A stretch of DNA of 6,116 bases from a bacterium (Candidatus Howlettbacteria) CG_4_10_14_0_8_um_filter_40_9 (GTDB lineage: Bacteria; Patescibacteriota; CPR2; UBA1875; GCA-2785325). The stretch lies in the NCBI GenBank assembly GCA_002785325.1, contig PFMH01000083.1, positions 26,214 through 32,329 on the forward strand, given 5' to 3'. The notes below the pieces were generated by a model, which was not told where the DNA came from, made no database searches, and saw nothing but the letters and a program-made list of their open reading frames with translations. Of this stretch, positions 1 through 4,243 are shown one piece after another (positions within the stretch are counted from its first letter, which is position 1; each line of letters starts with the position of its first letter). A program made the position numbers and the translations under genes.

Positions 1-25
1 CGGAGAGCTACATCGGCTTTACTAT

Positions 26-61
26 AGATATCCGACTTCTGAATTCTGAGCTCCGATATCT
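26..61. repeat. Short dyad repeat on the 3' side of tRNA-Gly
   Basis: AGATATC at 26-32 is mirrored by GATATCT at 55-61, with EcoRI-like and other small palindromes between them, so a weak hairpin could form in a tRNA-Gly readthrough transcript. Positions 38-60 match the 3' flank of tRNA-Arg (3453-3475) at 19 of 23 positions, so this is one copy of a short dispersed repeat. There is no T-run to make it a convincing terminator. The remaining bases 1-25 hold nothing I can assign. Confidence 0.5.
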
Positions 62-68
62 GAGCCCT

Positions 69-88
69 TGGAGCGGGTAACGGGAATC
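69..88 (-). pseudogene. 3'-end remnant of a second tRNA-Gly
   Basis: Read on the minus strand, these 20 nt hold the last part of a tRNA: four T-loop bases, the 3' strand of the T-stem (CCCGT), a 3' acceptor strand TACCCGC, discriminator T and CCA. They match the same part of the intact tRNA-Gly next door (100-119) at 17 of 20 positions. The acceptor strand differs (TACCCGC against CACTCGC), so the source was probably another glycine isoacceptor, whose usual 5' strand would be GCGGGTA. Upstream of the T-loop the similarity stops abruptly and no 5' half is present. It may be a recombination scar, an attachment-site-like duplication or decay of a tandem tRNA pair; there is no integrase in the window. 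Confidence 0.6.
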
Positions 89-99
89 CTCGACTGCCA

Positions 100-173
100 T
101 GGAGCGAGTGAAGGGAATCGAACCCTCGTCTTAACCTTGGGAAGGTCATGTTCTACCATTGAACCACACTCGC
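100..173 (-). tRNA. tRNA-Gly(CCC)
   Basis: This is a complete cloverleaf on the minus strand. Acceptor GCGAGTG (173-167) pairs with CACTCGC (110-104). The D-arm is GTTC..GAAC. Anticodon stem TGACC/GGTTA encloses loop TTCCCAA, with anticodon CCC at 141-139, reading GGG. The T-arm carries GGTTCGATTCC. Discriminator T, usual for tRNA-Gly, is followed by an encoded CCA at 102-100. A weak -10-like TATAGT lies upstream at about 240-245 on the minus strand, without a clear -35. A 20-nt remnant of a second tRNA-Gly starts 11 nt beyond the 3' end. Confidence 0.95.
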
Positions 174-220
174 GTATGTCGGGCAGGGGATCCGTGGTGA
201 AGCTAGCGTACGGACTTTAT

Positions 221-233
221 CCGCCTTCGGCGG
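221..233. other. Small GC-rich hairpin in the tRNA-Gly leader
   Basis: CCGCC-TTC-GGCGG forms a compact 5-bp stem in otherwise AT-rich DNA, about 48 bp upstream of tRNA-Gly. It sits between the tRNA and a -10-like TATAGT (245-240, minus strand), so it could lie in the 5' leader of the precursor. There is no T-run on either side. The rest of 174-360 is AT-rich DNA with degenerate short repeats of the ATCCTAAAT kind and no gene I can see. Confidence 0.4.
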
Positions 234-360
234 GACTGTACTATACCCGCACAACTAAAATCCTAAATTCTAATATCCAAATCCTAAATAATTTCAAATA
301 TTTAAAATTATTTTGAACTAGATTACCAAAATTTACCAAACAATTTTAGCACATTTTGGG

Positions 361-400
361 GTATAAAAGAAGCCGACCCCACTATAAAAGCGAGGTCGCT
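361..400 (-). terminator. Probable terminator of the ATPase-fold gene
   Basis: On the minus strand AGCGACC (400-394) pairs with GGTCGGCT (378-371) with one bulged G. The loop is about 15 nt and the stem is followed by the T-rich run TTCTTTTATA. It begins 14 bp after the stop codon of the gene at 415-927 and faces the same way. The bulge and long loop make it imperfect. Confidence 0.45.
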
Positions 401-414
401 GGCACCACAAGGGG

Positions 415-927
415 TTATCTTGCGATTGATTTTGGATTCGAGTGAGGATAGTTCAACCTGATACCAACCAACGGATTTCCCCTGGCTCTTGTAATCATCT
501 GAACCACTTCTACGCTATTTCTATCGCAAAGTTCACAGATAAGACAAAGACCCCTGCCACCCACCAAAGGGTCATCGAAATCATAAGGGTTCGTCAAATC
601 TCGAAAATCAACCTTCATCGATTGACCTAGTGGAATATCTCTTAGCTTATCGCCAAACAAACCTAGCTCCCTTTTCTGAGCAAAGTTAATCACTTCGAGA
701 GACGACCTTCCCTTGCTGATTTGCAGATGAATTCTTACTTTGCCTTTTCCATGTAACTTAGCATTGGCAAATAATTCATCGGCAATATATTCTGCTTCTT
801 CAGGGCTTAGGCCGATCAGTCGAGCTGCTGTCGCAACTTTCCTCCTGATTATTGACAAGTCACGATTACGAATCTTACGATGAATCTTACGATCGAGATC
901 AAGTTTTTTTCTTAGTGCCGATGACAT
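415..927 (-). CDS. RsbW/SpoIIAB-like ATP-binding regulatory protein
   Basis: The 170-aa protein resembles the GHKL ATPase fold of anti-sigma factor kinases (HATPase_c_2 type). Seen in the sequence: a basic N-terminus (1-31); an N-box-like ELFANAKLHG at 51-60, with E51, N55 and H59 where Mg-ATP ligands and lid residues usually lie; and a G2-like GGRGLCLI at 123-130. Between them the expected G1 Asp-x-Gly is not present: strand SSLEVINFA (75-83) has Asn81 where Asp normally contacts adenine. The fold is therefore likely, but ATP binding or kinase activity is uncertain. Family members bind sigma factors or phosphorylate anti-anti-sigma partners; no such partner lies in this window, so the target is unknown. 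The start is supported by AGGGGGG at 940-934, six bases before ATG. It stands alone, with its own candidate promoter and terminator. It could instead be a free-standing histidine-kinase-like domain in another pathway. Confidence 0.75.
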   Translation of the reverse strand: MSSALRKKLDLDRKIHRKIRNRDLSIIRRKVATAARLIGLSPEEAEYIADELFANAKLHGKGKVRIHLQISKGRSSLEVINFAQKRELGLFGDKLRDIPLGQSMKVDFRDLTNPYDFDDPLVGGRGLCLICELCDRNSVEVVQMITRARGNPLVGIRLNYPHSNPKSIAR

Positions 928-978
928 AATTTTCCCCCCTAGTACGTCAAGACTACAATCCTTACTCTCCCTATTCTC

Positions 979-1006
979 AATTTAAACCTTGCAATGCTTA
1001 AGTCAA
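979..1006 (-). promoter_or_regulatory. Candidate sigma70-type promoter for the ATPase-fold gene
   Basis: On the minus strand TTGACT (1006-1001) is followed after 16 bp by TAAATT (984-979). The -35 matches TTGACA at five of six positions and the -10 matches at four of six. It would give a leader of about 45 nt ending in the strong AGGGGGG ribosome binding site. No other hexamer pair nearby looks better. Confidence 0.4.
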
Positions 1007-1038
1007 GGGTTTTATGCTTTTCTGTGATTTTCCTTGAA

Positions 1039-1067
1039 AAATCAGTCATTTTTTGCTAGACTGATTT
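1039..1067. other. Perfect 9-bp inverted repeat
   Basis: AAATCAGTC (1039-1047) and GACTGATTT (1059-1067) form a perfect 9-bp stem with an 11-nt loop. It lies between the divergent ATPase-fold gene and tRNA-Asp. Read on the minus strand the stem runs into five Ts, so it could be a weak terminator that shields the ATPase-fold gene promoter from leftward transcription. It could equally be an operator. The stem is AT-rich. Confidence 0.4.
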
Positions 1068-1080
1068 AGTCGAACGGTTT

Positions 1081-1108
1081 GTTATTTGTTATTTGTTATT
1101 TGTTATTC
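1081..1108 (+). repeat. GTTATTT heptamer tandem array (four copies)
   Basis: Four head-to-tail 7-bp units start at 1081, 1088, 1095 and 1102; the last base of the fourth is C instead of T, and a similar GTTATTTT recurs at 1134-1141. The array lies upstream of tRNA-Asp. Each junction creates TTGTTA, a passable -35. The copy at 1086-1091 lies 18 bp before TTTAAT (1110-1115), which could act as a -10 for the tRNA. That promoter reading is weak. The length of such an array can change by slippage. Confidence 0.7.
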
Positions 1109-1160
1109 GTTTAATATTTGTTTTTTGAAATTTGTTATTTTCAGCTCGCAGAGTTGTTAT

Positions 1161-1237
1161 GGGGGCGTAGCTCAGTTGGTTAGAGCGCCTGCCTGTCACG
1201 CAGGAGGTCACCGGTTCGAGTCCGGCCGTCCCCGCCA
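1161..1237 (+). tRNA. tRNA-Asp(GTC)
   Basis: This is a complete cloverleaf. Acceptor GGGGGCG (1161-1167) pairs with CGTCCCC (1227-1233), including one G-T pair. The D-arm is GCTC..GAGC. Anticodon stem CCTGC/GCAGG (1188-1192 and 1200-1204) holds loop CTGTCAC with anticodon GTC at 1195-1197, and the T-arm carries GGTTCGAGTCC. Discriminator G at 1234 is the expected identity base for tRNA-Asp, and CCA is encoded at 1235-1237. It is the only plus-strand gene here and ends in a strong terminator eight bases later. Confidence 0.97.
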
Positions 1238-1240
1238 ATA

Positions 1241-1270
1241 AAAAACTCAGCCTAAGTGCTGAGATTTTTT
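1241..1270. terminator. Bidirectional terminator between tRNA-Asp and the two-CW gene
   Basis: CTCAGC (1246-1251) pairs perfectly with GCTGAG (1258-1263) around a 6-nt loop. It is flanked by AAAAA on the left and ATTTTTT on the right, so a T-run follows the stem on both strands. It ends plus-strand tRNA-Asp and can also end the minus-strand cysteine-rich gene whose stop codon is at 1310. A second small dyad, AGATTA-CTC-TAATCT (1302-1316), overlaps that stop codon. Confidence 0.85.
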
Positions 1271-1309
1271 ATTAGTTTATCTGCCGAGATTTACCTCTAC
1301 TAGATTACT

Positions 1310-1626
1310 CTAATCTGATTTCAAAAAGGATTCTTTTAGTTCTTGACCGGGTTTCAAAAGACGAAAATCCTCACCTTCATCTTCACTAACCTTTTTATAA
1401 AAATCGCAGGTCACGCAATATGGTTTTTTTACTGCAAAAGTTCCATGGACTTCACCCTCACAAAAAGTACCCGTTACAGCCCAACATATTCTTCCCCCAT
1501 TTTTACCTCCATTTAGCCCCCTTGCCTTTCTCTCTGTACTAGCAGGACAAATACAAGATTTTTTATATTAATACCGCCCGATTCTCTCCCGCATTTCTTA
1601 AATTCCCAGCAATTCATTTTTTTCAT
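1310..1626 (-). pseudogene. Two-CW-type cysteine-rich small protein, split by a frameshift
   Basis: Read in two frames, this interval encodes one recognisable protein of about 105 aa. The first part starts at ATG 1626-1624 (M4 at 1617-1615 is an alternative) and gives NCWEFKKCGRESGG, then runs to a premature stop after 37 codons. From about 1556 leftward the -1 frame continues with CPAST, GGKNGGRICWAVTG, CEGEVHGTFA and CVTCDFYKKVSEDEG, ending in TAG at 1312-1310. The length of 317 nt is one base short of a whole number of codons. The conserved pattern is CW..KKCG, CPA, CWAV, a lone Cys, then CxxC, which is how I recall proteins named two-CW domain-containing; the cysteines suggest metal or redox binding, and the function is unknown. 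One missing base (a G in the CTTG triplet region, or an A in the A6 run at 1564-1559) restores the frame. The run reads A-AAA-AAT in frame, so -1 slippage is also possible. No clear ribosome binding site is visible. Confidence 0.8.
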
Positions 1627-1676
1627 AATACCAGCTTAATGTTTATAGATATAGTAGTGAATAATTTACATGGAAC

Positions 1677-1705
1677 ATTTAAAGGCCCTTTTGGGACCCT
1701 TAAAT
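1677..1705. terminator. Imperfect long hairpin downstream of the foldase gene
   Basis: ATTTAAAGGCCC (1677-1688) and GGGACCCTTAAAT (1693-1705) pair with one mismatch and one bulge around loop TTTT. The hairpin lies about 55 bp past the foldase stop codon, between that gene and the two-CW gene, both minus-strand. Its better T-run (ATTTTT) is on the plus-strand side; on the minus strand only TGTT follows. It is therefore a plausible but poor terminator, or a structured element in the two-CW gene leader. Confidence 0.4.
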
Positions 1706-1758
1706 ATTTTTGAAAATCTTCTTTTTTTATCTGCCAACAGCAAACTGTAAACCGTAGA

Positions 1759-2685
1759 TTAAATCTTTATATATTTATTCACACCATAGCTCGAGATTTT
1801 TTCCTTCAGCCAATCATTGAAATCTTTTGTCTTAAATAGGATATGGCTTGCCTTTATCTCATCTCCTTTTATGTCAGTAACCTGTATGATGTGATATCCA
1901 TAGACTGTTTTTACCAGTTCGCTTACCGTCCCTTTTTTCAAGGCGAATGCGGCTTTTTCAAACTCCGGGACCATCTTGCCCTTGCCAAAGAATCCTAGAT
2001 CGCCACCGTTTGCAGCGCTTGTGTCTTGGCTGTATTTTTTTGCGAGTGCTGCAAAGTCACCGCCTTTTTTGATCTGCGCTAAGACATCTTCCGCACTCTT
2101 TTTAGCATCTAGGCTCAAAGACTCATCCTGGCCAATCTTTTCGGCAAGCTTCGCCCTTAACATCTTGAGCCGGTATTGGCTCTTAAACTCATCCATACTC
2201 ATACCGTTATAGTATTTATTTAGATTTTCTTTTATCTTTGCCTCTCCTCCGTTACTATCTACAAGATCTTTAAAAGAAGCATCAAAATCAGCTTGCGAAA
2301 CAGAAACATCGAACTTAGCGGCCTCTTTCTGAATCACGCTTTCTTCGATCATCTGATCCAAGGTCGTCGTTTTGATCTCGCGTAGCTGGCTTTGACCTTC
2401 CTTGGTACCAAAGTCTACATTTTTGAAATCCTTATAATAAGCTCTCAAGACATCAACTCTATCTAAATATCCATTGTATGTGATAAATGAACTGCCTACT
2501 TTGGCTGCTGGAAATGGGATAATTCTCGAGACGGCTTTTGTCATTCCATTTTCCCAGCCTTTTTTGTAAATGCCGAAAGACATAACGCTTAAAAAGACGA
2601 CAAAAAAAACCACGACTAGCGCGGCTATGACAAAAAGTTTATTTTTCAAAATCCCTTTTCCTATATTTTCTTTTTTTTCTGACAT
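1759..2685 (-). CDS. Membrane-anchored parvulin-type peptidyl-prolyl isomerase / foldase
   Basis: The 308-aa protein has a short charged N-terminus, one membrane segment (about 16-38), a SurA_N-like helical chaperone region (about 60-185) and a PpiC/parvulin region (about 191-272). The latter contains GGDFAALAKKYSQD (208-221), GGDLGFF (227-233) and YGYHII (262-267). Such proteins assist folding of exported proteins outside the cytoplasmic membrane, as PrsA or SurA/PpiD do. The oddity is order: parvulins normally begin with a strand ending in HIL plus Lys. Here nothing like it precedes the domain, but KASHILFK sits at 278-285, after the last strand, so the domain looks circularly permuted or is followed by a truncated second one. 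H265 and H281 would be the two conserved histidines. The start is supported by GAGAGGG just upstream and a strong promoter. It is monocistronic as far as can be seen. Confidence 0.88.
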   Translation of the reverse strand: MSEKKENIGKGILKNKLFVIAALVVVFFVVFLSVMSFGIYKKGWENGMTKAVSRIIPFPAAKVGSSFITYNGYLDRVDVLRAYYKDFKNVDFGTKEGQSQLREIKTTTLDQMIEESVIQKEAAKFDVSVSQADFDASFKDLVDSNGGEAKIKENLNKYYNGMSMDEFKSQYRLKMLRAKLAEKIGQDESLSLDAKKSAEDVLAQIKKGGDFAALAKKYSQDTSAANGGDLGFFGKGKMVPEFEKAAFALKKGTVSELVKTVYGYHIIQVTDIKGDEIKASHILFKTKDFNDWLKEKISSYGVNKYIKI

Positions 2686-2718
2686 ATTACCCTCTCTTAT
2701 TTATTTTGTGCTAATAAA

Positions 2719-2748
2719 AGCATAGCAGTTTTTGACTTTTCTTGTCAA
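2719..2748 (-). promoter_or_regulatory. Sigma70-type promoter of the foldase gene
   Basis: On the minus strand a perfect TTGACA (2748-2743) is followed after 18 bp by TATGCT (2724-2719). TG lies one base before the -10, giving an extended -10. Transcription would start near 2712, leaving a leader of roughly 26 nt with GAGAGGG before the ATG. This is the most convincing promoter in the window. Confidence 0.75.
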
Positions 2749-2767
2749 CTTTATTTTTAATATTTGT

Positions 2768-2811
2768 CGCAAAACTGACGCAAAAATATTACGCAAAAAT
2801 GGCGCAAAAAT
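2768..2811. repeat. Four phased CGCAAAA(A) motifs upstream of the foldase promoter
   Basis: CGCAAAA occurs at 2768, 2779, 2792 and 2803; the last three extend to CGCAAAAAT. Spacing is 11, 13 and 11 bp, close to one helical turn, so the A-tracts face nearly the same side of the helix. The block starts 20 bp behind the -35 box of the foldase promoter and ends 36 bp before the stop codon of the PH-domain gene. It could bend DNA or bind a regulator. A fifth ACGCAAAAAT is at 3401-3410. Confidence 0.65.
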
Positions 2812-2846
2812 CCATAACCCTTGATTTTTATTCCAAACAATCTTTC

Positions 2847-3344
2847 CTATTTCTTCCCTTCACCCTTTTTGAGTTCTAAGATCAGTTTTTGGATGTCCTG
2901 CGGATCAGAAATATCTACAATGTCCATTTTTAAATATGAAATATTTGAACGCGGAAGAATCTTCACCGTTCCGTAGCCAAAAAGAGACCCGAAAAAACTT
3001 TCTATGCCGTAGTAGACATCCTCTATCTTATCGTAAGAGAGTTCTAAAACTTCTTTTGTAAAAAGAGATTTTTGATTTATGTTTATCACTCTCTGATTTG
3101 TGATGACATAGACGTCATAGTGCCAGATAAGCCAATGATAAAAAACATAGGAGATGAGAAATATCAGCCAGACCAATGACAATAGGCTCACAATCGGCTG
3201 ATCCAAATATAAAAGACCATAAATGCCGGGAAAAGAAAGAAACAGCCCCTCGAGAAACGGAAGAAGTATCGTAAAAAAACTCCTCCTTATAATCTCAACT
3301 ATTTCTTCGCCTTTTTGTTTTTCGAAATACATATGACTATTCAT
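2847..3344 (-). CDS. Bacterial PH-domain membrane protein (DUF304/bPH2-like)
   Basis: The 165-aa protein has a charged N-terminal stretch (EKQKGEEIVEIIRR, 8-21), two hydrophobic segments likely to span the membrane (about 22-46 and 51-73), then a bacterial PH-like domain (about 76-158). Characteristic are YDVYVITNQRVI (76-87), a beta-strand series, SYDKIEDV (103-110) and FGYGTVKI (122-129). This order of two membrane helices followed by a PH domain is typical of short YdbS/YvcR-type proteins, whose exact role is not established. Start choice: ATG 3344-3342 has AAGGA at 3359-3355, an 11-nt spacing that is rather long; M5 is an alternative without a better site. The AAGGA is contributed by an upstream repeat unit. 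It is followed on the same strand by the foldase gene, which has its own promoter. Confidence 0.83.
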   Translation of the reverse strand: MNSHMYFEKQKGEEIVEIIRRSFFTILLPFLEGLFLSFPGIYGLLYLDQPIVSLLSLVWLIFLISYVFYHWLIWHYDVYVITNQRVININQKSLFTKEVLELSYDKIEDVYYGIESFFGSLFGYGTVKILPRSNISYLKMDIVDISDPQDIQKLILELKKGEGKK

Positions 3345-3356
3345 TACGAATAATAT

Positions 3357-3431
3357 CCTTCTTCGCTAAAGCTTCGCAGGACAAGCAAATCTACCCTCCT
3401 ACGCAAAAATGCTACGGCCGTACAAGCAAAT
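3357..3431 (-). repeat. Two degenerate tandem units in the PH-gene leader
   Basis: On the minus strand, unit B (3431-3394, 38 bp) and unit A (3390-3357, 34 bp) share the frame ATTTGCTTGT-C-GC-AGC-TTT-GCG-AG-AGG. Both end in a purine-rich Shine-Dalgarno-like block (AGGAGGG and AAGAAGG). Unit A's block serves as the apparent ribosome binding site of the PH-domain gene. Unit B contains the perfect palindrome TACGGCCGTA (3413-3422) and one CGCAAAAAT. The pair is more GC-rich than its surroundings. Confidence 0.65.
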
Positions 3432-3458
3432 TTTACAGATAGAATTTTGGTATCTGAA
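3430..3458 (-). promoter_or_regulatory. Candidate promoter for the PH-domain gene
   Basis: On the minus strand TTCAGA (3458-3453) is separated by 17 bp from TAAAAT (3435-3430). The -10 matches the consensus at five of six positions and the -35 at four of six. It starts between tRNA-Arg and the PH-domain gene and would place the tandem repeat units in the leader. Readthrough from tRNA-Arg is an alternative source of the transcript. Confidence 0.35.
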
Positions 3459-3475
3459 GTCTGACTTCTGATATC
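3452..3475. repeat. Near-perfect palindrome on the 3' side of tRNA-Arg
   Basis: ATCTGAAGTC (3452-3461) and GACTTCTGAT (3463-3472) pair at nine of ten positions around a single central base. Positions 3453-3475 match 38-60, on the 3' side of tRNA-Gly, at 19 of 23 bases and in the same orientation relative to the tRNA. It may act in 3' processing or termination, but no T-run follows on the tRNA strand. Confidence 0.55.
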
Positions 3476-3484
3476 CGAACCATT

Positions 3485-3559
3485 TGGTGTCCCCACCAAG
3501 AGTCGAACTTGGATCTAGGGTTTAGGAAACCCTCATTCTATCCATTGAACTATGGGGAC
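3485..3559 (-). tRNA. tRNA-Arg(CCT)
   Basis: This is a complete cloverleaf on the minus strand. Acceptor GTCCCCA (3559-3553) pairs with TGGGGAC (3495-3489). The D-arm lies in GTTCAATGGATAGAAT. Anticodon stem AGGGT/ACCCT holds loop TTCCTAA, with anticodon CCT at 3526-3524, reading the rare arginine codon AGG. The T-arm carries CCAAGTTCGACTCTTGG. The discriminator is A and CCA is encoded at 3487-3485. A dispersed palindromic repeat follows ten bases past the CCA. Confidence 0.96.
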
Positions 3560-3576
3560 ATAAAATTATCAAGTAT

Positions 3577-3660
3577 GTGCTGGACAGGCTTGGACTTAAG
3601 GAAACCTCCGTTCCCCGCCCGAACGACTGCTTCATTTAGTCGGTCTGGTATCCGTTAAAC
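3577..3660. other. Unassigned intergenic stretch with consecutive small hairpins
   Basis: Between NDK and tRNA-Arg this comparatively GC-rich stretch holds AGG-AAA-CCT (3599-3607), CGTTC-loop-GAACG (3609-3625) and CGACT-loop-AGTCG (3624-3642), the last two overlapping by two bases. It contains no plausible gene and no T-run. On the minus strand GAGGTTTCCT and GTCCAAG resemble parts of tRNA-Arg(CCT), and GTTTAACGGATA resembles a tRNA D-arm, but no cloverleaf can be drawn. It may be a decayed tRNA copy, a structured 3' UTR of NDK, or neither. Confidence 0.3.
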
Positions 3661-3690
3661 TTTTAAGAGCAAAATCCACCCGAACATAGG

Positions 3691-4188
3691 TTACCTAGTA
3701 TGTTTCTCATGAACCGCGCTGTAGTCGTAGATCTCCTCTGGCTTGAACCAATGCTCGATCTCTGCCTTCGCATCTTCGATGTCGCCGGATGCGTGAATTA
3801 GATTTGAAGTGCCCTTGTTTTTAGAATCAGAGTAGGCAAAACTTGTATGCGCAAAATCACCCCTTATAGTCCCCGGCAAGGCTTCTTTCGGCTCTGTTGT
3901 TCCCACCATCTTGCGGACTACTTTAACTGCTTCTACTCCTTCAAGTATAATGGCCAGCACAGGTCCGTTTTGCATCATTGCAAGCGTAAAATCAAAAGCT
4001 TTTTGACCTCGTCTCGAAACCATCTTACCAATGTTTTCATAATGATGGTAATAAAACTCTTCGTCTGGTTCTACAATCTTCGCGGCAACCATCTTAAGTC
4101 CTATCTTTTCGAATCTTGAGATTATCTCCCCCGTCACTCCTCTTTGCAAGGCATCAGGCTTTAAGACTATTAATGTTTTTTCTATCAT
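3691..4188 (-). CDS. ndk: Nucleoside diphosphate kinase
   Basis: The enzyme moves the gamma phosphate between nucleoside tri- and diphosphates through a phosphohistidine, balancing cytosolic NTP pools. The 165-aa reading starts with the family-typical EKTLIVLKPDALQRG (3-17, with K10 at the active site). It continues with NGPVLAIILEG (74-84) and PGTIRGDF (105-112), and reaches the active-site NLIHAS with His132. Compared with the usual short link between RGDF and N-x-IH, there are about ten extra residues (around 113-128, with SDSKNKGTS). The C-terminus is also longer (HWFKPEEIYDY onward). A TTG start at 4212-4210 would add eight residues (LTTNHKF after Met) that lie in repeat-like DNA and precede the normal N-terminus, so I prefer ATG at 4188-4186. 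Neither start has a clear ribosome binding site. It lies 91 bp after the M16 peptidase stop on the same strand, with a heptamer array between. Confidence 0.95.
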   Translation of the reverse strand: MIEKTLIVLKPDALQRGVTGEIISRFEKIGLKMVAAKIVEPDEEFYYHHYENIGKMVSRRGQKAFDFTLAMMQNGPVLAIILEGVEAVKVVRKMVGTTEPKEALPGTIRGDFAHTSFAYSDSKNKGTSNLIHASGDIEDAKAEIEHWFKPEEIYDYSAVHEKHTR

Positions 4189-4243
4189 AAATTTGTGATT
4201 AGTTGTTAGCAATTAGTTTTTAGTTCGGAAATAAAATCCGTAA

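Noticed and set aside
68..316. Plus-strand open frame of 82 codons
   Set aside because: It runs antisense through tRNA-Gly(CCC) and the tRNA remnant and then into AT-rich repeats; there is no domain and no ribosome binding site.
442..630. Plus-strand open frame of 62 codons
   Set aside because: It is a shadow of the ATPase-fold gene on the opposite strand, with low-complexity translation and no start signal.
1976..2212. Plus-strand open frame of 78 codons
   Set aside because: It lies wholly inside the parvulin foldase gene on the other strand.
2768..3475. CRISPR array or phage repeat block
   Set aside because: The repeats are short, degenerate and separated by genes or by a few bases; there are no regular spacers and no cas genes.
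3847..4119. Plus-strand open frame of 90 codons
   Set aside because: It lies wholly inside ndk on the other strand, whose family motifs are unmistakable.
4189..4212. TTG start extending ndk by eight residues
   Set aside because: The extension lies in repeat-like intergenic DNA, adds residues before the conserved N-terminus and has no ribosome binding site; ATG at 4188 fits the family.
4226..4240. CGGA-loop-TCCG hairpin as terminator of the M16 gene
   Set aside because: The stem has only four pairs and no T-run follows on the minus strand.
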